The notes beneath the pieces were generated by a model. That model worked only from the letters and a program-made list of their open reading frames with translations. It had not been told where the DNA came from and searched no databases. The position numbers were made by a program, and so were the translations under genes. Below are positions 1 through 7,626 of a stretch of DNA of 26,164 nt, one piece after another; the first letter of the stretch is position 1; each line of letters begins with the position of its first letter. Source of the stretch: an uncultured Oscillospiraceae bacterium (GTDB lineage: Bacteria; Bacillota; Clostridia; Oscillospirales; Acutalibacteraceae). The DNA is taken from assembly GCA_900544515.1 (NCBI GenBank), contig UQVI01000006.1:1-26164 (forward strand), in the 5' to 3' direction.

Positions 1-46
1 AGATTCGCCTTAGTCTCGTGGGCTCGGAGATGTGTATAAGAGACAG
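1..46 (+). other. Nextera i7 sequencing adapter (artifact)
   Basis: This is not genomic DNA. Bases 1-4 match the end of the Illumina P7 oligo, 5-12 (TCGCCTTA) match the Nextera N701 i7 index, and 13-46 match the Nextera read-2 transposon adapter, ending with the 19-bp Tn5 mosaic end AGATGTGTATAAGAGACAG at 28-46. It truncates the first gene and would add a false protein tail (LLYTSPSPRD) to it. Index identities are from memory of the published kit lists. Confidence 0.97.
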
Positions 47-315
47 ATATAATCTATCACATTTTTCAGGGTCTGATTTCTTGTTGAACCGCCCTCAATC
101 ATATCAATATCATTTTGTGCACATATGTCAGCAAGGTAAACACTGTTCGCCTCGATATTAGTGGCAATAACAATCTTGTCCGTTTTACTGCTGTCACATA
201 TTGTTTCAATTACATATTCAATTACCATTTTGCCATTGACCTTATGGAACTGCTTCGGAATATTACTTCCGAAACGCGCACCCACACCATTGGCAAGTAT
301 TGCAACTATATTCAT
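47..315 (-). CDS. IspD/TarI-family cytidylyltransferase, N-terminal fragment
   Basis: Only the first 90 or so residues remain; the gene runs off the genomic part of the contig into the adapter. The N-terminus has the nucleotide-binding signature of this family: a glycine-rich loop ANGVGARFG at about residues 8-16, then PKQF at about 20-23. The family transfers CMP from CTP to a sugar-alcohol phosphate: 2-C-methylerythritol 4-phosphate in isoprenoid synthesis (IspD), or ribitol 5-phosphate in wall polymer synthesis (TarI). The fragment lacks the part that would separate the two, and the usual A-A/G-G of the loop reads A-N-G. The ATG at 315 follows an AAAGGA ribosome site at 7-base spacing. Residues after the genomic boundary (CLLYTSPSPRD) are adapter-encoded and not part of the protein. 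Confidence 0.8.
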
Positions 316-373
316 ATTAAAATCCTTTTGAAAAATTTAATTTTTAAATCATCTATTAGTATGCATCTATATA

Positions 374-402
374 ATTATATATTTATTTATAATAAAAGTA
401 AA
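374..402 (-). promoter_or_regulatory. sigmaA-like promoter for the cytidylyltransferase
   Basis: On the minus strand, -35 TTTACT (397-402) and -10 TATAAT (374-379) are separated by 17 bases. They sit about 60 bases upstream of the start codon at 315. Sequence match only. Confidence 0.5.
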
Positions 403-443
403 GGGTTTTACAAATATTGATAAATAAATCGCAAAACAGGAAA

Positions 444-486
444 AAGGAATCGGATACATCCCTTGATCAGGGATATCCGATTCCTT
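444..486 (-). terminator. Intrinsic terminator after the HtrA gene
   Basis: A 13-bp perfect stem (AAGGAATCGGATA paired with TATCCGATTCCTT) encloses a smaller TCCCTTGATCAGGGA palindrome. It lies just past the HtrA stop codon. On the minus strand a short T run follows. On the plus strand a longer T-rich tract follows, so it could work in both directions. Confidence 0.75.
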
Positions 487-499
487 ATTATTTTTTATT

Positions 500-1987
500 T
501 TATCCCTTTGATTCAATCAGCTTGCAGTCGATTTCAAAGGTTTTGATATTATTATTTTCAATTCTTGCGATTGTAAGCTTAACTGTATCACCCGGCTTTG
601 AATCGGCAAGTATTGATGTCATCACATCTGTTGATGTCATTGTTTCGCCATTAACGGCAACAATCATATCATACTGCTTGATGTCCTTATTCTTAAGGTC
701 TGAACCGTCATCCACACTATCAATAACCATTGCACCCTGTGCATCCTTAAAGCCCTTTTCAGCAAGAGCCTGAATTACAGCATTGGCATTATTGAAATTG
801 GTAATCTGGTTGTATGTGATGCCAAGCTTAGCTCTTCCCTCAACATAACCAACCTTGATAAGACTGTTCGCAGTTGCAACTGCAGTGGAAGAAGGAACTG
901 CAAAGCCCATACCCTCATACTCTGTTGCAGCAATCTTGGATGAGTTGATGCCGATTACCTGGCCCTGCATATTGAAAAGCGCACCGCCGCTGTTACCCGG
1001 ATTAATTGCAGCGTCTATCTGAATACACTCATTATCGTAACCGATATTTGAAGAAATCGGTCTTGCCAGAGCTGAAACATAGCCACTGGTAAGCGAATTC
1101 ATAAATTCAAGACCGCCGGGACATCCGATTGCTATAACCTGCTCACCGACAACAAGCTTGTCACTGTTGGCAAATTCGGCAATTTTAAGTCCGGTTTTAT
1201 TGATTGAAAGAACACCGATATCCGTCTGAGCATCAAAGCCTACAAGCTGAGCATCTTCCTTTGAACCATCATTCAGGGTTACGGAAAAGCTATCGCCGTC
1301 ACTGATAACGTGAGCACAGGTAAGAATATAAGTTTTACCATTCTGCTCTGACATCAGCACACCTGAGCCCTCTCCTGACTGTGTAGGCTCACTGCCGGAA
1401 TTGCCTCCCTGACCATATCCGTAAAAATAATTATAAGCATCCGTACGCTGGGAATAAACCGTGATTCCCACACAGGAATCCATCGCTTTATCTGCAACAC
1501 CTGCAACGGTATAGTTATTATTACTATCCTTGAGCGGAACGTCCTCACTGTCTTTTGTCTGTGCAGCATCATCGGCAGACTGTGACTGTGTCGTTTCATT
1601 CTTTTTATCCTTATCATCGCTTGTACCAACATTTCCTGCAATACCGAAGCCGATACCGATAACAGCAGCAACAAGACAAATAACAAGCACAACTATAATC
1701 ATTTTTGATGCATTGCTCTTTTTTGGTGGTTTACCATCATTATTATTTTCCACAGGCTGCGAATAATTATAGCCATTATCCTTCGGCTGGTAATAATCAT
1801 TGCTCTGTGAAACCTGCTGCGTGCTGTTGTTATAAGCATAATGATAGGTTGTGTTTTCCTGTGCAGGAGGCTGCTCCTCTGCTCTTGGAGGATTATAATA
1901 TGTTCCCCCGTTATTCGGCTGATAGTAATCCGGATGTGACGCACCGCTGTCGTCGTTATTATAATCCTTGTTCTTAAAATCGTCCAT
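500..1987 (-). CDS. HtrA/DegP-type membrane-anchored serine protease with PDZ domain
   Basis: A 495-residue trypsin-like protease that degrades misfolded envelope proteins. An unusual 95-residue cytoplasmic leader rich in N, Q, Y and P carries two DYYQP copies (about 20 and 64). One membrane helix follows (about 96-117), then an acidic linker, the protease domain and one PDZ domain (about 385-490). The catalytic triad is visible as H226 (TCAHV), D256 (TDIGVL) and S333 (GNSGG). No signal peptidase site is evident, so the enzyme should stay anchored with the protease outside. The ATG overlaps the kinase stop codon by one base (TAATG), with AGGAGA upstream, so translation is coupled. The order regulator-kinase-protease resembles the CssRS/HtrA secretion-stress logic of Bacillus; that parallel is inference. 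Confidence 0.93.
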   Translation of the reverse strand: MDDFKNKDYNNDDSGASHPDYYQPNNGGTYYNPPRAEEQPPAQENTTYHYAYNNSTQQVSQSNDYYQPKDNGYNYSQPVENNNDGKPPKKSNASKMIIVVLVICLVAAVIGIGFGIAGNVGTSDDKDKKNETTQSQSADDAAQTKDSEDVPLKDSNNNYTVAGVADKAMDSCVGITVYSQRTDAYNYFYGYGQGGNSGSEPTQSGEGSGVLMSEQNGKTYILTCAHVISDGDSFSVTLNDGSKEDAQLVGFDAQTDIGVLSINKTGLKIAEFANSDKLVVGEQVIAIGCPGGLEFMNSLTSGYVSALARPISSNIGYDNECIQIDAAINPGNSGGALFNMQGQVIGINSSKIAATEYEGMGFAVPSSTAVATANSLIKVGYVEGRAKLGITYNQITNFNNANAVIQALAEKGFKDAQGAMVIDSVDDGSDLKNKDIKQYDMIVAVNGETMTSTDVMTSILADSKPGDTVKLTIARIENNNIKTFEIDCKLIESKG

Positions 1988-3501
1988 TATTTCCTTGTCT
2001 CCTTTTTATAGATGGGGTTGTATGCCTTCGGCAGTCTGAAAACAAATTCAGCAGAGTGTTCATCCTCACTCATTGCCCATATGCTTCCGCCGTGCATTTC
2101 CACCATCATTTTTACTATATAAAGCCCAAGTCCTGCGCCCTTAGCATCAAGACTTCTTGACTTATCAACCTTATAAAATCTTTCAAAAACCTTTGAAAGC
2201 TCATCTGCTTTGATACCGACACCGCTGTTTTTGATATGAACCTCAACAGCATTATTCAAATCATTCATGGATATCTGGATATATCCGCCTTCGTTGGTAA
2301 ACTTAACAGCATTATCAAATATATTATAAATCACCTGATAAATCATATCCGTATCTGCTGTAATATATGTCGGACGCAGATTTTCAAGCCCCTGTATGTC
2401 AATTTTTTTCTCATCAATCTTCTGCTCAAAGGTGAGAAGAATGTGAATAATCTGATCGGTTATATCATAATTACTCGGCTTCATTTCAAAGCTGCCCGAC
2501 TCAATCTTACTCATATTAAGCATAGCAACAACAAGACGGGAAAGACGGCGAATTTCGCCGCTGACTATATTGAGATAATAGTCAGTCTTTTCTCTGGGTA
2601 TTGTACCATCAAGAATACCGTCAATAAAGCCGCCGATTGATGTCATAGGTGTTCTCAGCTCATGAGAAACATTTGAAACAAAGCTGCGCCTTGATGATTC
2701 CAGCGTATCAAGTGCATCAGCCATGTCATTAAATGCCTTGCCGAGCTCCGCAAGCTCATCCTGGCCGCTGATTTTAACTCTGTAAGAGAAATCACCGACT
2801 GCAAACTGCTTTGCAGCCTTGCTCATCTGCCTCAGCGGTTTAACAAAGCTCTTGGTCAGATGCCAGATACAAATAAACGCAATTGCAAGGCAAGCCAATG
2901 CACTGGTCATAAACATTCTCAAAACAGCCATAGCAAGTGAATCACCGCTGGTTTCCGTTGTAGCAAATACCGAGCCGATAATCTGATCATTGCTGTAAAT
3001 CGGGTAACCGACAATATAGGAAAGACGTCCGTTAACACTGCCCTTTCCGACATAACCACCCTCATAAATATTTCTGAGAAGCACATCCCCCACCTTGAAT
3101 TCATTATGATAGGAGCAGGGGGGCATTTCACCGTAAAGCGGAATGGAATTCGCTTTTTCCTTGCACAAAATGATATTACCTTCAACATCGCACACGAACA
3201 AATCCGCGTCAATAGAATTTGAAATAATATACAGCGAACTGCATATCATCTCCTTTTCCACAGAATAATAATCATTCATTTCCTGAACTACCAGTGTTGA
3301 TTTGACACTTTCGGCTATTGTCTGCGTATTCTCTTTTAAAAGCTTCGTATTTTCATTCTGGGTGTACACACTTACAAGTATTGTCAGAGTTGTACCCAGA
3401 ATAGTCAGCACCACAAGAAAAATTGCTGCAAACAAGAAAAAATACTTTGCAAATATATTATTCTTCAGGTACTGTCCCTTAAGAGATTCCCTAACAGACA
3501 T
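1987..3501 (-). CDS. Membrane sensor histidine kinase (HAMP, HisKA, HATPase)
   Basis: A 504-residue sensor kinase that phosphorylates the response regulator encoded just upstream. Transmembrane helices at about 20-45 and 193-213 flank an extracytoplasmic sensor of about 145 residues. A HAMP linker (about 214-265) follows, then the HisKA box with phospho-acceptor H280 (SHELRTP) and an HATPase domain with N-box N397 (FDNAVKF), G1 (GVGIK), an F-box (FERFYKVD) and G2 (GAGLGLYIV). All catalytic boxes are intact. Its AAAGGA ribosome site lies inside the last codons of the regulator gene, 5 bases separate the two genes, and the stop overlaps the htrA start. The stimulus cannot be read from sequence. 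Envelope stress is suggested by the downstream protease. Confidence 0.95.
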   Translation of the reverse strand: MSVRESLKGQYLKNNIFAKYFFLFAAIFLVVLTILGTTLTILVSVYTQNENTKLLKENTQTIAESVKSTLVVQEMNDYYSVEKEMICSSLYIISNSIDADLFVCDVEGNIILCKEKANSIPLYGEMPPCSYHNEFKVGDVLLRNIYEGGYVGKGSVNGRLSYIVGYPIYSNDQIIGSVFATTETSGDSLAMAVLRMFMTSALACLAIAFICIWHLTKSFVKPLRQMSKAAKQFAVGDFSYRVKISGQDELAELGKAFNDMADALDTLESSRRSFVSNVSHELRTPMTSIGGFIDGILDGTIPREKTDYYLNIVSGEIRRLSRLVVAMLNMSKIESGSFEMKPSNYDITDQIIHILLTFEQKIDEKKIDIQGLENLRPTYITADTDMIYQVIYNIFDNAVKFTNEGGYIQISMNDLNNAVEVHIKNSGVGIKADELSKVFERFYKVDKSRSLDAKGAGLGLYIVKMMVEMHGGSIWAMSEDEHSAEFVFRLPKAYNPIYKKETRK

Positions 3502-3506
3502 TTATA

Positions 3507-4202
3507 TTATTCCTTTGTTTCAAATTTATATCCAACACCCCACACGGTCTTGAGTGACCACTTGTCTGAAACGCCTTCAAGCTTTTCTCGCAGACGCTTT
3601 ACATGCACATCAACTGTACGTGAATCACCGTAATAGTCAAAGCCCCATACCTCGTCAAGAAGCTGATCACGTGTATAAACTCTGTTTGGATTTGAAGCAA
3701 AGTGATAAATAAGCTCAAGCTCTTTAGGCGGAGTATCAATCGTTTCGCCCTTTACCTTAAGCTCGTAATTAATAATATTGATTTCAAGATTATCATAAAC
3801 AACAACCTTTTTTGTATTATCATCGGCAGTTGTATTACCACTTGTTCTTCTGAGAACAGCCTTAACTCTCGCCATAACCTCTTTTGCATCAAAAGGTTTT
3901 GTAACATAATCGTCTGCACCAAGCTCAAGACCAAGCACCTTGTCAAAGGTTTCACCCTTTGCGGTGAGCATAATAATCGGTGCGCTTGATGTTTTCCTTA
4001 TCTCGCGGCAAACCTGCCAGCCATCCATCTTAGGAAGCATAATATCAAGTAAAACCAGTTCAGGTGATTTTGTCTGAAATACATTAACTGCTTCCTGTCC
4101 GTCGTTGGCAACGAATACAGTATACCCCTCATTTTCAAGATACAGCTTAAGCAGTTCACAGATGTTATGATCATCATCAACTACAAGAATTTTTGTACTC
4201 AT
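3507..4202 (-). CDS. OmpR/PhoB-family response regulator
   Basis: A 231-residue DNA-binding regulator and partner of the adjacent kinase. The receiver domain (about 1-115) has the acidic pair D9/D10, phospho-acceptor D53 (LLDIMLP), the threonine of MLTAKGE (about T80) and K102 (TKPFD). A winged-helix DNA-binding domain (about 130-230) carries the typical ELELIYHFASNPNRVYTRDQ and SRTVDVHVKRLR segments. The start ATG follows AAAAGGAGAAAACGA. It is the first gene of the regulator-kinase-protease operon. The 135 bases upstream are A/T-rich, and no convincing promoter was found there. Which OmpR subgroup it belongs to is undecided. Confidence 0.95.
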   Translation of the reverse strand: MSTKILVVDDDHNICELLKLYLENEGYTVFVANDGQEAVNVFQTKSPELVLLDIMLPKMDGWQVCREIRKTSSAPIIMLTAKGETFDKVLGLELGADDYVTKPFDAKEVMARVKAVLRRTSGNTTADDNTKKVVVYDNLEINIINYELKVKGETIDTPPKELELIYHFASNPNRVYTRDQLLDEVWGFDYYGDSRTVDVHVKRLREKLEGVSDKWSLKTVWGVGYKFETKE

Positions 4203-4337
4203 TTCGTTTTCTCCTTTTCTTTATGTGGTAATTTTATCACCGTAAATTAATGTTTTTTTGTTTTTTTAGTAAATAATTTTTTAAGTTTTTTAACATTTTT
4301 TGAATGTTTTTCCGTCAGTTGTTCATTTTTTACTGTT

Positions 4338-5570
4338 TTACCATTCTTTGCTTCGTTTTTCACAGCTTTCAACAAAGTCGATAAACTGCTTTGCACATCG
4401 CGGAGACCTGCCGCCGCGTCTTGTTGCCCACTGCTCCGCCTTGAAAACCAAGTGTTCCTCGTCCACATCAAGACCTCTGTCCGCCGCAATTTTTCTGACA
4501 ATATCCTGATACTCAAATTTATTCGGATTCAGGAATGTAATTGTAAGACCGAATCTGTCCGAAAGACTTAACTGCTCCTGCATTGTGTCACCGCGATTCA
4601 CATCATTCTCACGGTCGGAGAAATTTTCCTTAATAAGATGGCGTCTGTTTGATGTAGCATATATAAGTATATTGGACTGCCTGCCCGAAAGTGAACCCTC
4701 CAGTGCTGCCTTAAGCTCGCTGAAGGATGTATCATTTGAATCAAAGCTCAGATCATCAATATAAATAATAAACTTCATCGGTGAGCCTGCAAGCTGTTCA
4801 CGTATCAAACCAAGATCTGCAACTGCACTTTTTGGTATTTCAATCATTCTGAGTCCCTGATTATGATATTCGTTCAAAAGAGCATGCACGGTTGAGCTTT
4901 TTCCGGTACCCCTGTCACCGTAAAGCAGAACATTGTTTGCAGGATGACCTGAAAGAAAGCTTTCTGTATTATCAATAACCTTCTGCCTCTGCACCTCATA
5001 ATTTTTCAGGTGATCAAGGGTTATCAAATCGGTTATTGTTACAGGGCATATCTCTCTATTTCTCCAGGTGAAAGCAATATGCTTTGCATATTTTCCATAT
5101 CCGTTTGTATGGTGATAGGAAATCAGCTCAGCCGTCTGCTTATCCCAGTTTTTCTTAAGAGGAGCAACAGGCGCGCCTGTATCCCAATGAGGCATGGATG
5201 CAAGTATTTCCTTAAAATCGTCATTATCAACAGAGTTGTAAATATCCTTTGAGGTAACAGAAGCAATTTGCTCCAGCTTCATAAGATCAAGTCTTACTGC
5301 ATCTGTTATTGAAGATGAAAGCACATCCACTTTTTCTGAGCAGGCATAACGAGTAAAAATATTATCATCTGTCAAAATACATTTTGATATATATTCCTTC
5401 AAGGCTCCGTTTTTAGAAACTGTCTTGAAGAAATCACTGTACTTTCTTAAGACACTCTCTTCCGAAATGCTGTTAATCAAATCATAAAGGGCATGAATAA
5501 TAACATCATTTTTTAAATCGTAAATACAAAGCGTATCAATATAATACTTTATTTTTTTCAGCTTATCCAT
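4338..5570 (-). CDS. DUF815-family AAA ATPase
   Basis: A 410-residue P-loop ATPase of the DUF815 group, whose role is not well established. The first 200 residues are helical with no recognised motif. They are followed by Walker A GDRGTGKS (218-225), Walker B FIIYIDDL (about 267-274), a sensor-like segment ATSNRRHLI and a SDRFGLTI element, all typical of the family. The reading frame is open further upstream, but the extension crosses the divergent gntR promoter and is low in family-like sequence. The start at ATG 5570 is preferred: it begins MDKLKK and has GGAAGTGA just upstream. The gene is monocistronic and no clear terminator follows it. Confidence 0.88.
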   Translation of the reverse strand: MDKLKKIKYYIDTLCIYDLKNDVIIHALYDLINSISEESVLRKYSDFFKTVSKNGALKEYISKCILTDDNIFTRYACSEKVDVLSSSITDAVRLDLMKLEQIASVTSKDIYNSVDNDDFKEILASMPHWDTGAPVAPLKKNWDKQTAELISYHHTNGYGKYAKHIAFTWRNREICPVTITDLITLDHLKNYEVQRQKVIDNTESFLSGHPANNVLLYGDRGTGKSSTVHALLNEYHNQGLRMIEIPKSAVADLGLIREQLAGSPMKFIIYIDDLSFDSNDTSFSELKAALEGSLSGRQSNILIYATSNRRHLIKENFSDRENDVNRGDTMQEQLSLSDRFGLTITFLNPNKFEYQDIVRKIAADRGLDVDEEHLVFKAEQWATRRGGRSPRCAKQFIDFVESCEKRSKEW

Positions 5571-5602
5571 TTTATCACTTCCGAATGATTTATCTCGCAT
5601 AT

Positions 5603-5631
5603 ATAATAAAACATTATATTGGATTTTACAA
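5603..5631 (-). promoter_or_regulatory. Probable promoter of the DUF815 gene
   Basis: On the minus strand, -35 TTGTAA (5626-5631) and -10 TATTAT (5603-5608) have a 17-base spacer. They sit about 33 bases upstream of the preferred ATG at 5570, which supports that start over the longer open frame. Confidence 0.45.
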
Positions 5632-5683
5632 GAGATATAGCAATAATTGCTTGAATCAGAAACTTGTTTTTCGGATTTTGTTG

Positions 5684-5702
5684 TAAGATGTCCGACAACG
5701 TA
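5684..5702. promoter_or_regulatory. Putative GntR/FadR-type operator at gntR
   Basis: The core ATGTCCGACAA (5688-5698) fits the FadR-subfamily operator pattern TNGT-N3-ACNA at all but one constrained position and contains the inverted repeat TGTC-C-GACA. It abuts the -35 box of gntR. Aligned at its centre, 12 of 19 bases match the site in front of ilvC (6490-6508). Autoregulation is inferred. Confidence 0.5.
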
Positions 5703-5732
5703 TTGACTTGTTAACATATTCTGTGTTATCAT
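5703..5732 (+). promoter_or_regulatory. sigmaA-like promoter of gntR
   Basis: -35 TTGACT (5703-5708) and -10 TATCAT (5727-5732) with an 18-base spacer, 20 bases before the ATG at 5753. Confidence 0.6.
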
Positions 5733-5752
5733 ATTGGCAAAGAGGTGTACAT

Positions 5753-6415
5753 ATGAGTAAATCAGCAATGCTTGCAGACAGCACAGCACAACAGATTATA
5801 AAAATGATTGAAGAGGAAAACCGCTTTTCAGTCGGTGACAAGCTCCCTAACGAAAACGATCTCGCAGGCGAGCTCGGCGTAAGCCGCTCCACCTTAAGAG
5901 AGGCAATAAAAATACTTACCACAAACGGCATCCTTGAAATAAGGCGAGGCAAGGGAACCTTTGTAACATCAAATACAATTATCAATTCAAACAACCTCAG
6001 CGATATTGCATCGGGACTTGACGATCTGTTTGAAATGAGGCTTATGTTCGAACCTGAATGTGCGTATTTAGCCGCAAAAAGAGCCACAGACGAGGAAATT
6101 GACACCATATGCTATTATGGTAATGAAATCGAAAAAAAGATTCTAAGCGGCGAGGACAGAACCTTTGAAGAACAGAAATTTCACGAGAGCATTGCAAATG
6201 CCACGCACAATTCGTTTGTGAAACAGTTTATGCCAATCATCTTCAATGCAATCAAAAAAGGCGTTGTTGTTCTTACAAAAGACAAAAATGTAAGTGACGA
6301 TAATATGAATGATGACAGGCTGATAATGGAGTTCATCAAAAAACGTAACGCAGAGGGTGCAAGAACAGCGATGAAGCTGCACATCATACACGCAATTGAG
6401 GGCCTAAAAAAATAA
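5753..6415 (+). CDS. GntR-family regulator, FadR subfamily (FCD domain)
   Basis: A 220-residue transcription factor. An N-terminal winged helix (about 8-75) carries the GntR hallmark LPNENDLAGELGVSRSTLRE and the wing RRGKGTFV. An all-helical FCD ligand domain (about 85-218) follows with EMRLMFEPECAYLAA, FHESIANATHN and a late MKLHIIHA. FCD domains usually bind a metal and a small carboxylate. The start at 5753 is chosen because AAAGAGGTG precedes it and the promoter lies immediately upstream; a longer open frame would begin inside the promoter. The next gene on the same strand is ilvC, 123 bases away with its own consensus promoter. No terminator was seen between them. Matching operator-like sites lie in front of both, so control of branched-chain amino acid synthesis is a reasonable inference. 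The ligand is unknown. Confidence 0.9.
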   Translation: MSKSAMLADSTAQQIIKMIEEENRFSVGDKLPNENDLAGELGVSRSTLREAIKILTTNGILEIRRGKGTFVTSNTIINSNNLSDIASGLDDLFEMRLMFEPECAYLAAKRATDEEIDTICYYGNEIEKKILSGEDRTFEEQKFHESIANATHNSFVKQFMPIIFNAIKKGVVVLTKDKNVSDDNMNDDRLIMEFIKKRNAEGARTAMKLHIIHAIEGLKK

Positions 6416-6439
6416 TAAAAATTTAATTTCATTTTACAG

Positions 6440-6468
6440 TTGACATTAGACATCACACAAGCTATAAT
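6440..6468 (+). promoter_or_regulatory. Consensus sigmaA promoter of ilvC
   Basis: A perfect -35 TTGACA (6440-6445), a 17-base spacer and a perfect -10 TATAAT (6463-6468). This is the strongest promoter in the window and fits the biased codon use of the gene. Confidence 0.85.
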
Positions 6469-6485
6469 ATGAATTAACAAAAATA

Positions 6486-6512
6486 CAAATGAGTAGTCAT
6501 ACAACTCATTTG
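6486..6512. promoter_or_regulatory. Inverted repeat in the ilvC leader, putative GntR operator
   Basis: Arms CAAATGAGT (6486-6494) and ACTCATTTG (6504-6512) are perfect complements around a 9-base centre. The centre includes TAGTCATACAA (6494-6504), an exact match to the FadR-type pattern TNGT-N3-ACNA. It lies about 10-40 bases after the expected transcription start, where a bound repressor would block elongation. It could also form an RNA hairpin in the leader. Confidence 0.55.
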
Positions 6513-6538
6513 AAATAAATTTATTGGAGGAAAACAAA

Positions 6539-7555
6539 ATGGCAGAAGCTAAGATTTTCTATGAATCAGATTGTAATCTTGATGTTCTCTCAGGCAAGAC
6601 CGTTGCTATCATCGGTTTCGGCTCACAGGGACACGCACACGCACTTAATCTTCACGAGAGCGGTGTTAATGTAATCGTTGGTCTTTATGAGGGTTCAAAA
6701 TCATGGAAGCACGTTGAGGAGCTCAGTCTCACAGTTATGACAACCGCTGAGGCTACAAAAGCTGCTGATGTTATCATGATTCTCACACCGGATGAGAGAC
6801 AGGCTGCTATCTATAAGAACGATGTTGAACCAAACCTCACTGAGGGTAAGGCTCTTGCATTCGCACACGGCTTTAACATTCACTTCAAGCAGATCGTACC
6901 TCCGTCAAACATTGACGTATTTATGATTGCGCCTAAGGCTCCGGGTCACACTGTACGTTCAGAGTACAAAGAGGGCAAGGGTACTCCTTGTCTGGTTGCT
7001 GTATATCAGGACGCTACAGGTCACTGCCTTGATACTGCTCTTGCTTACGGTGCAGGTATCGGCGGTGCTCGTGCAGCTATCCTTGAGACGACCTTCAAGA
7101 CAGAGACAGAGACTGACCTCTTCGGTGAGCAGGCTGTTCTTTGCGGTGGTGTTACAGCTCTTATGAAGGCCGGCTTTGAAACACTTGTTGAGGCTGGTTA
7201 CGACCCAAGAAATGCTTACTTTGAGTGTATCCACGAGATGAAGCTCATCGTTGACCTTATCTATTCAGGCGGTTTCTCAAAGATGAGATACTCAATCTCA
7301 AACACTGCTGAGTATGGTGATTATCAGATTGGTAAGAGAATTATCACTGAGGACACTAAGAAAGAGATGAAGAAGGTTCTTGAAGAGATTCAGGACGGTA
7401 CATTCGCATCTGAGTTCATCACAGAGGCTAACAACGGTTGGGCTCACTTCAAGGCTAAGAGAGCTCTTGAGACTGAGCATCAGCTTGAGAAGGTTGGCGA
7501 AGGCATCCGTGCTATGTACAGCTGGAACGGCGAGGATAAGTACGCAGAGAAATAA
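6539..7555 (+). CDS. ilvC: Ketol-acid reductoisomerase (class I)
   Basis: This enzyme converts 2-acetolactate or 2-aceto-2-hydroxybutyrate to the dihydroxy acid in valine, leucine and isoleucine synthesis, using NAD(P)H and magnesium. At 338 residues it is the usual class I length. Visible features are the Rossmann motif GFGSQGHAHALNL (26-38), H110 in FAHGFN, and metal ligands D193 and E197 (TDLFGEQ) plus E229 and E233 (FECIHEMK). The cofactor loop reads GLYEGSKSW: the serines that contact the NADPH phosphate are present, but the usual arginine is Y50. The ATG at 6539 follows GGAGG at good spacing; an in-frame TTG at 6524 precedes that ribosome site and is rejected. Codon use is rich in GGT, GCT and CTC, as in highly expressed genes. 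It has its own promoter and terminator. Confidence 0.98.
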   Translation: MAEAKIFYESDCNLDVLSGKTVAIIGFGSQGHAHALNLHESGVNVIVGLYEGSKSWKHVEELSLTVMTTAEATKAADVIMILTPDERQAAIYKNDVEPNLTEGKALAFAHGFNIHFKQIVPPSNIDVFMIAPKAPGHTVRSEYKEGKGTPCLVAVYQDATGHCLDTALAYGAGIGGARAAILETTFKTETETDLFGEQAVLCGGVTALMKAGFETLVEAGYDPRNAYFECIHEMKLIVDLIYSGGFSKMRYSISNTAEYGDYQIGKRIITEDTKKEMKKVLEEIQDGTFASEFITEANNGWAHFKAKRALETEHQLEKVGEGIRAMYSWNGEDKYAEK

Positions 7556-7586
7556 GAATCATATAATATTTATTCGTAATTAACAG

Positions 7587-7625
7587 GCTGTCTCAGACTT
7601 TTGAAGTTCTGAGACAGCTCTTTTT
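7587..7625 (+). terminator. Intrinsic terminator of ilvC
   Basis: Stem GCTGTCTCAGA (7587-7597) pairs with TCTGAGACAGC (7608-7618), extended inward by ACTT/AAGT, and is followed by CTCTTTTTATTT. Confidence 0.92.
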
Positions 7626-7626
7626 A

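Noticed and set aside
115..420. Plus-strand open frame of 101 residues opposite the cytidylyltransferase start
   Set aside because: It runs antisense through a recognised gene and its AT-rich promoter, has no ribosome site, and encodes no recognisable sequence.
4203..4337. Terminator or promoter in the spacer between the response regulator and DUF815 genes
   Set aside because: The spacer is A-rich on the minus strand, with a weak ACATT/AATGT hairpin but no T run, and its TAAAAT lacks a usable -35 box.
4247..4516. Minus-strand frame with a lysine-rich tail at the DUF815 3' end
   Set aside because: It overlaps the DUF815 coding end in another frame and owes its KK-rich ending to the poly-A-like spacer; there is no ribosome site and no family resemblance.
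5571..5789. 73-residue N-terminal extension of the DUF815 protein
   Set aside because: The extension would overlap the gntR promoter and start, and it lacks a ribosome site. A promoter and ribosome site fit the ATG at 5570.
6524..6538. TTG start for a five-residue longer IlvC
   Set aside because: The TTG overlaps the GGAGG ribosome site that serves the ATG at 6539.
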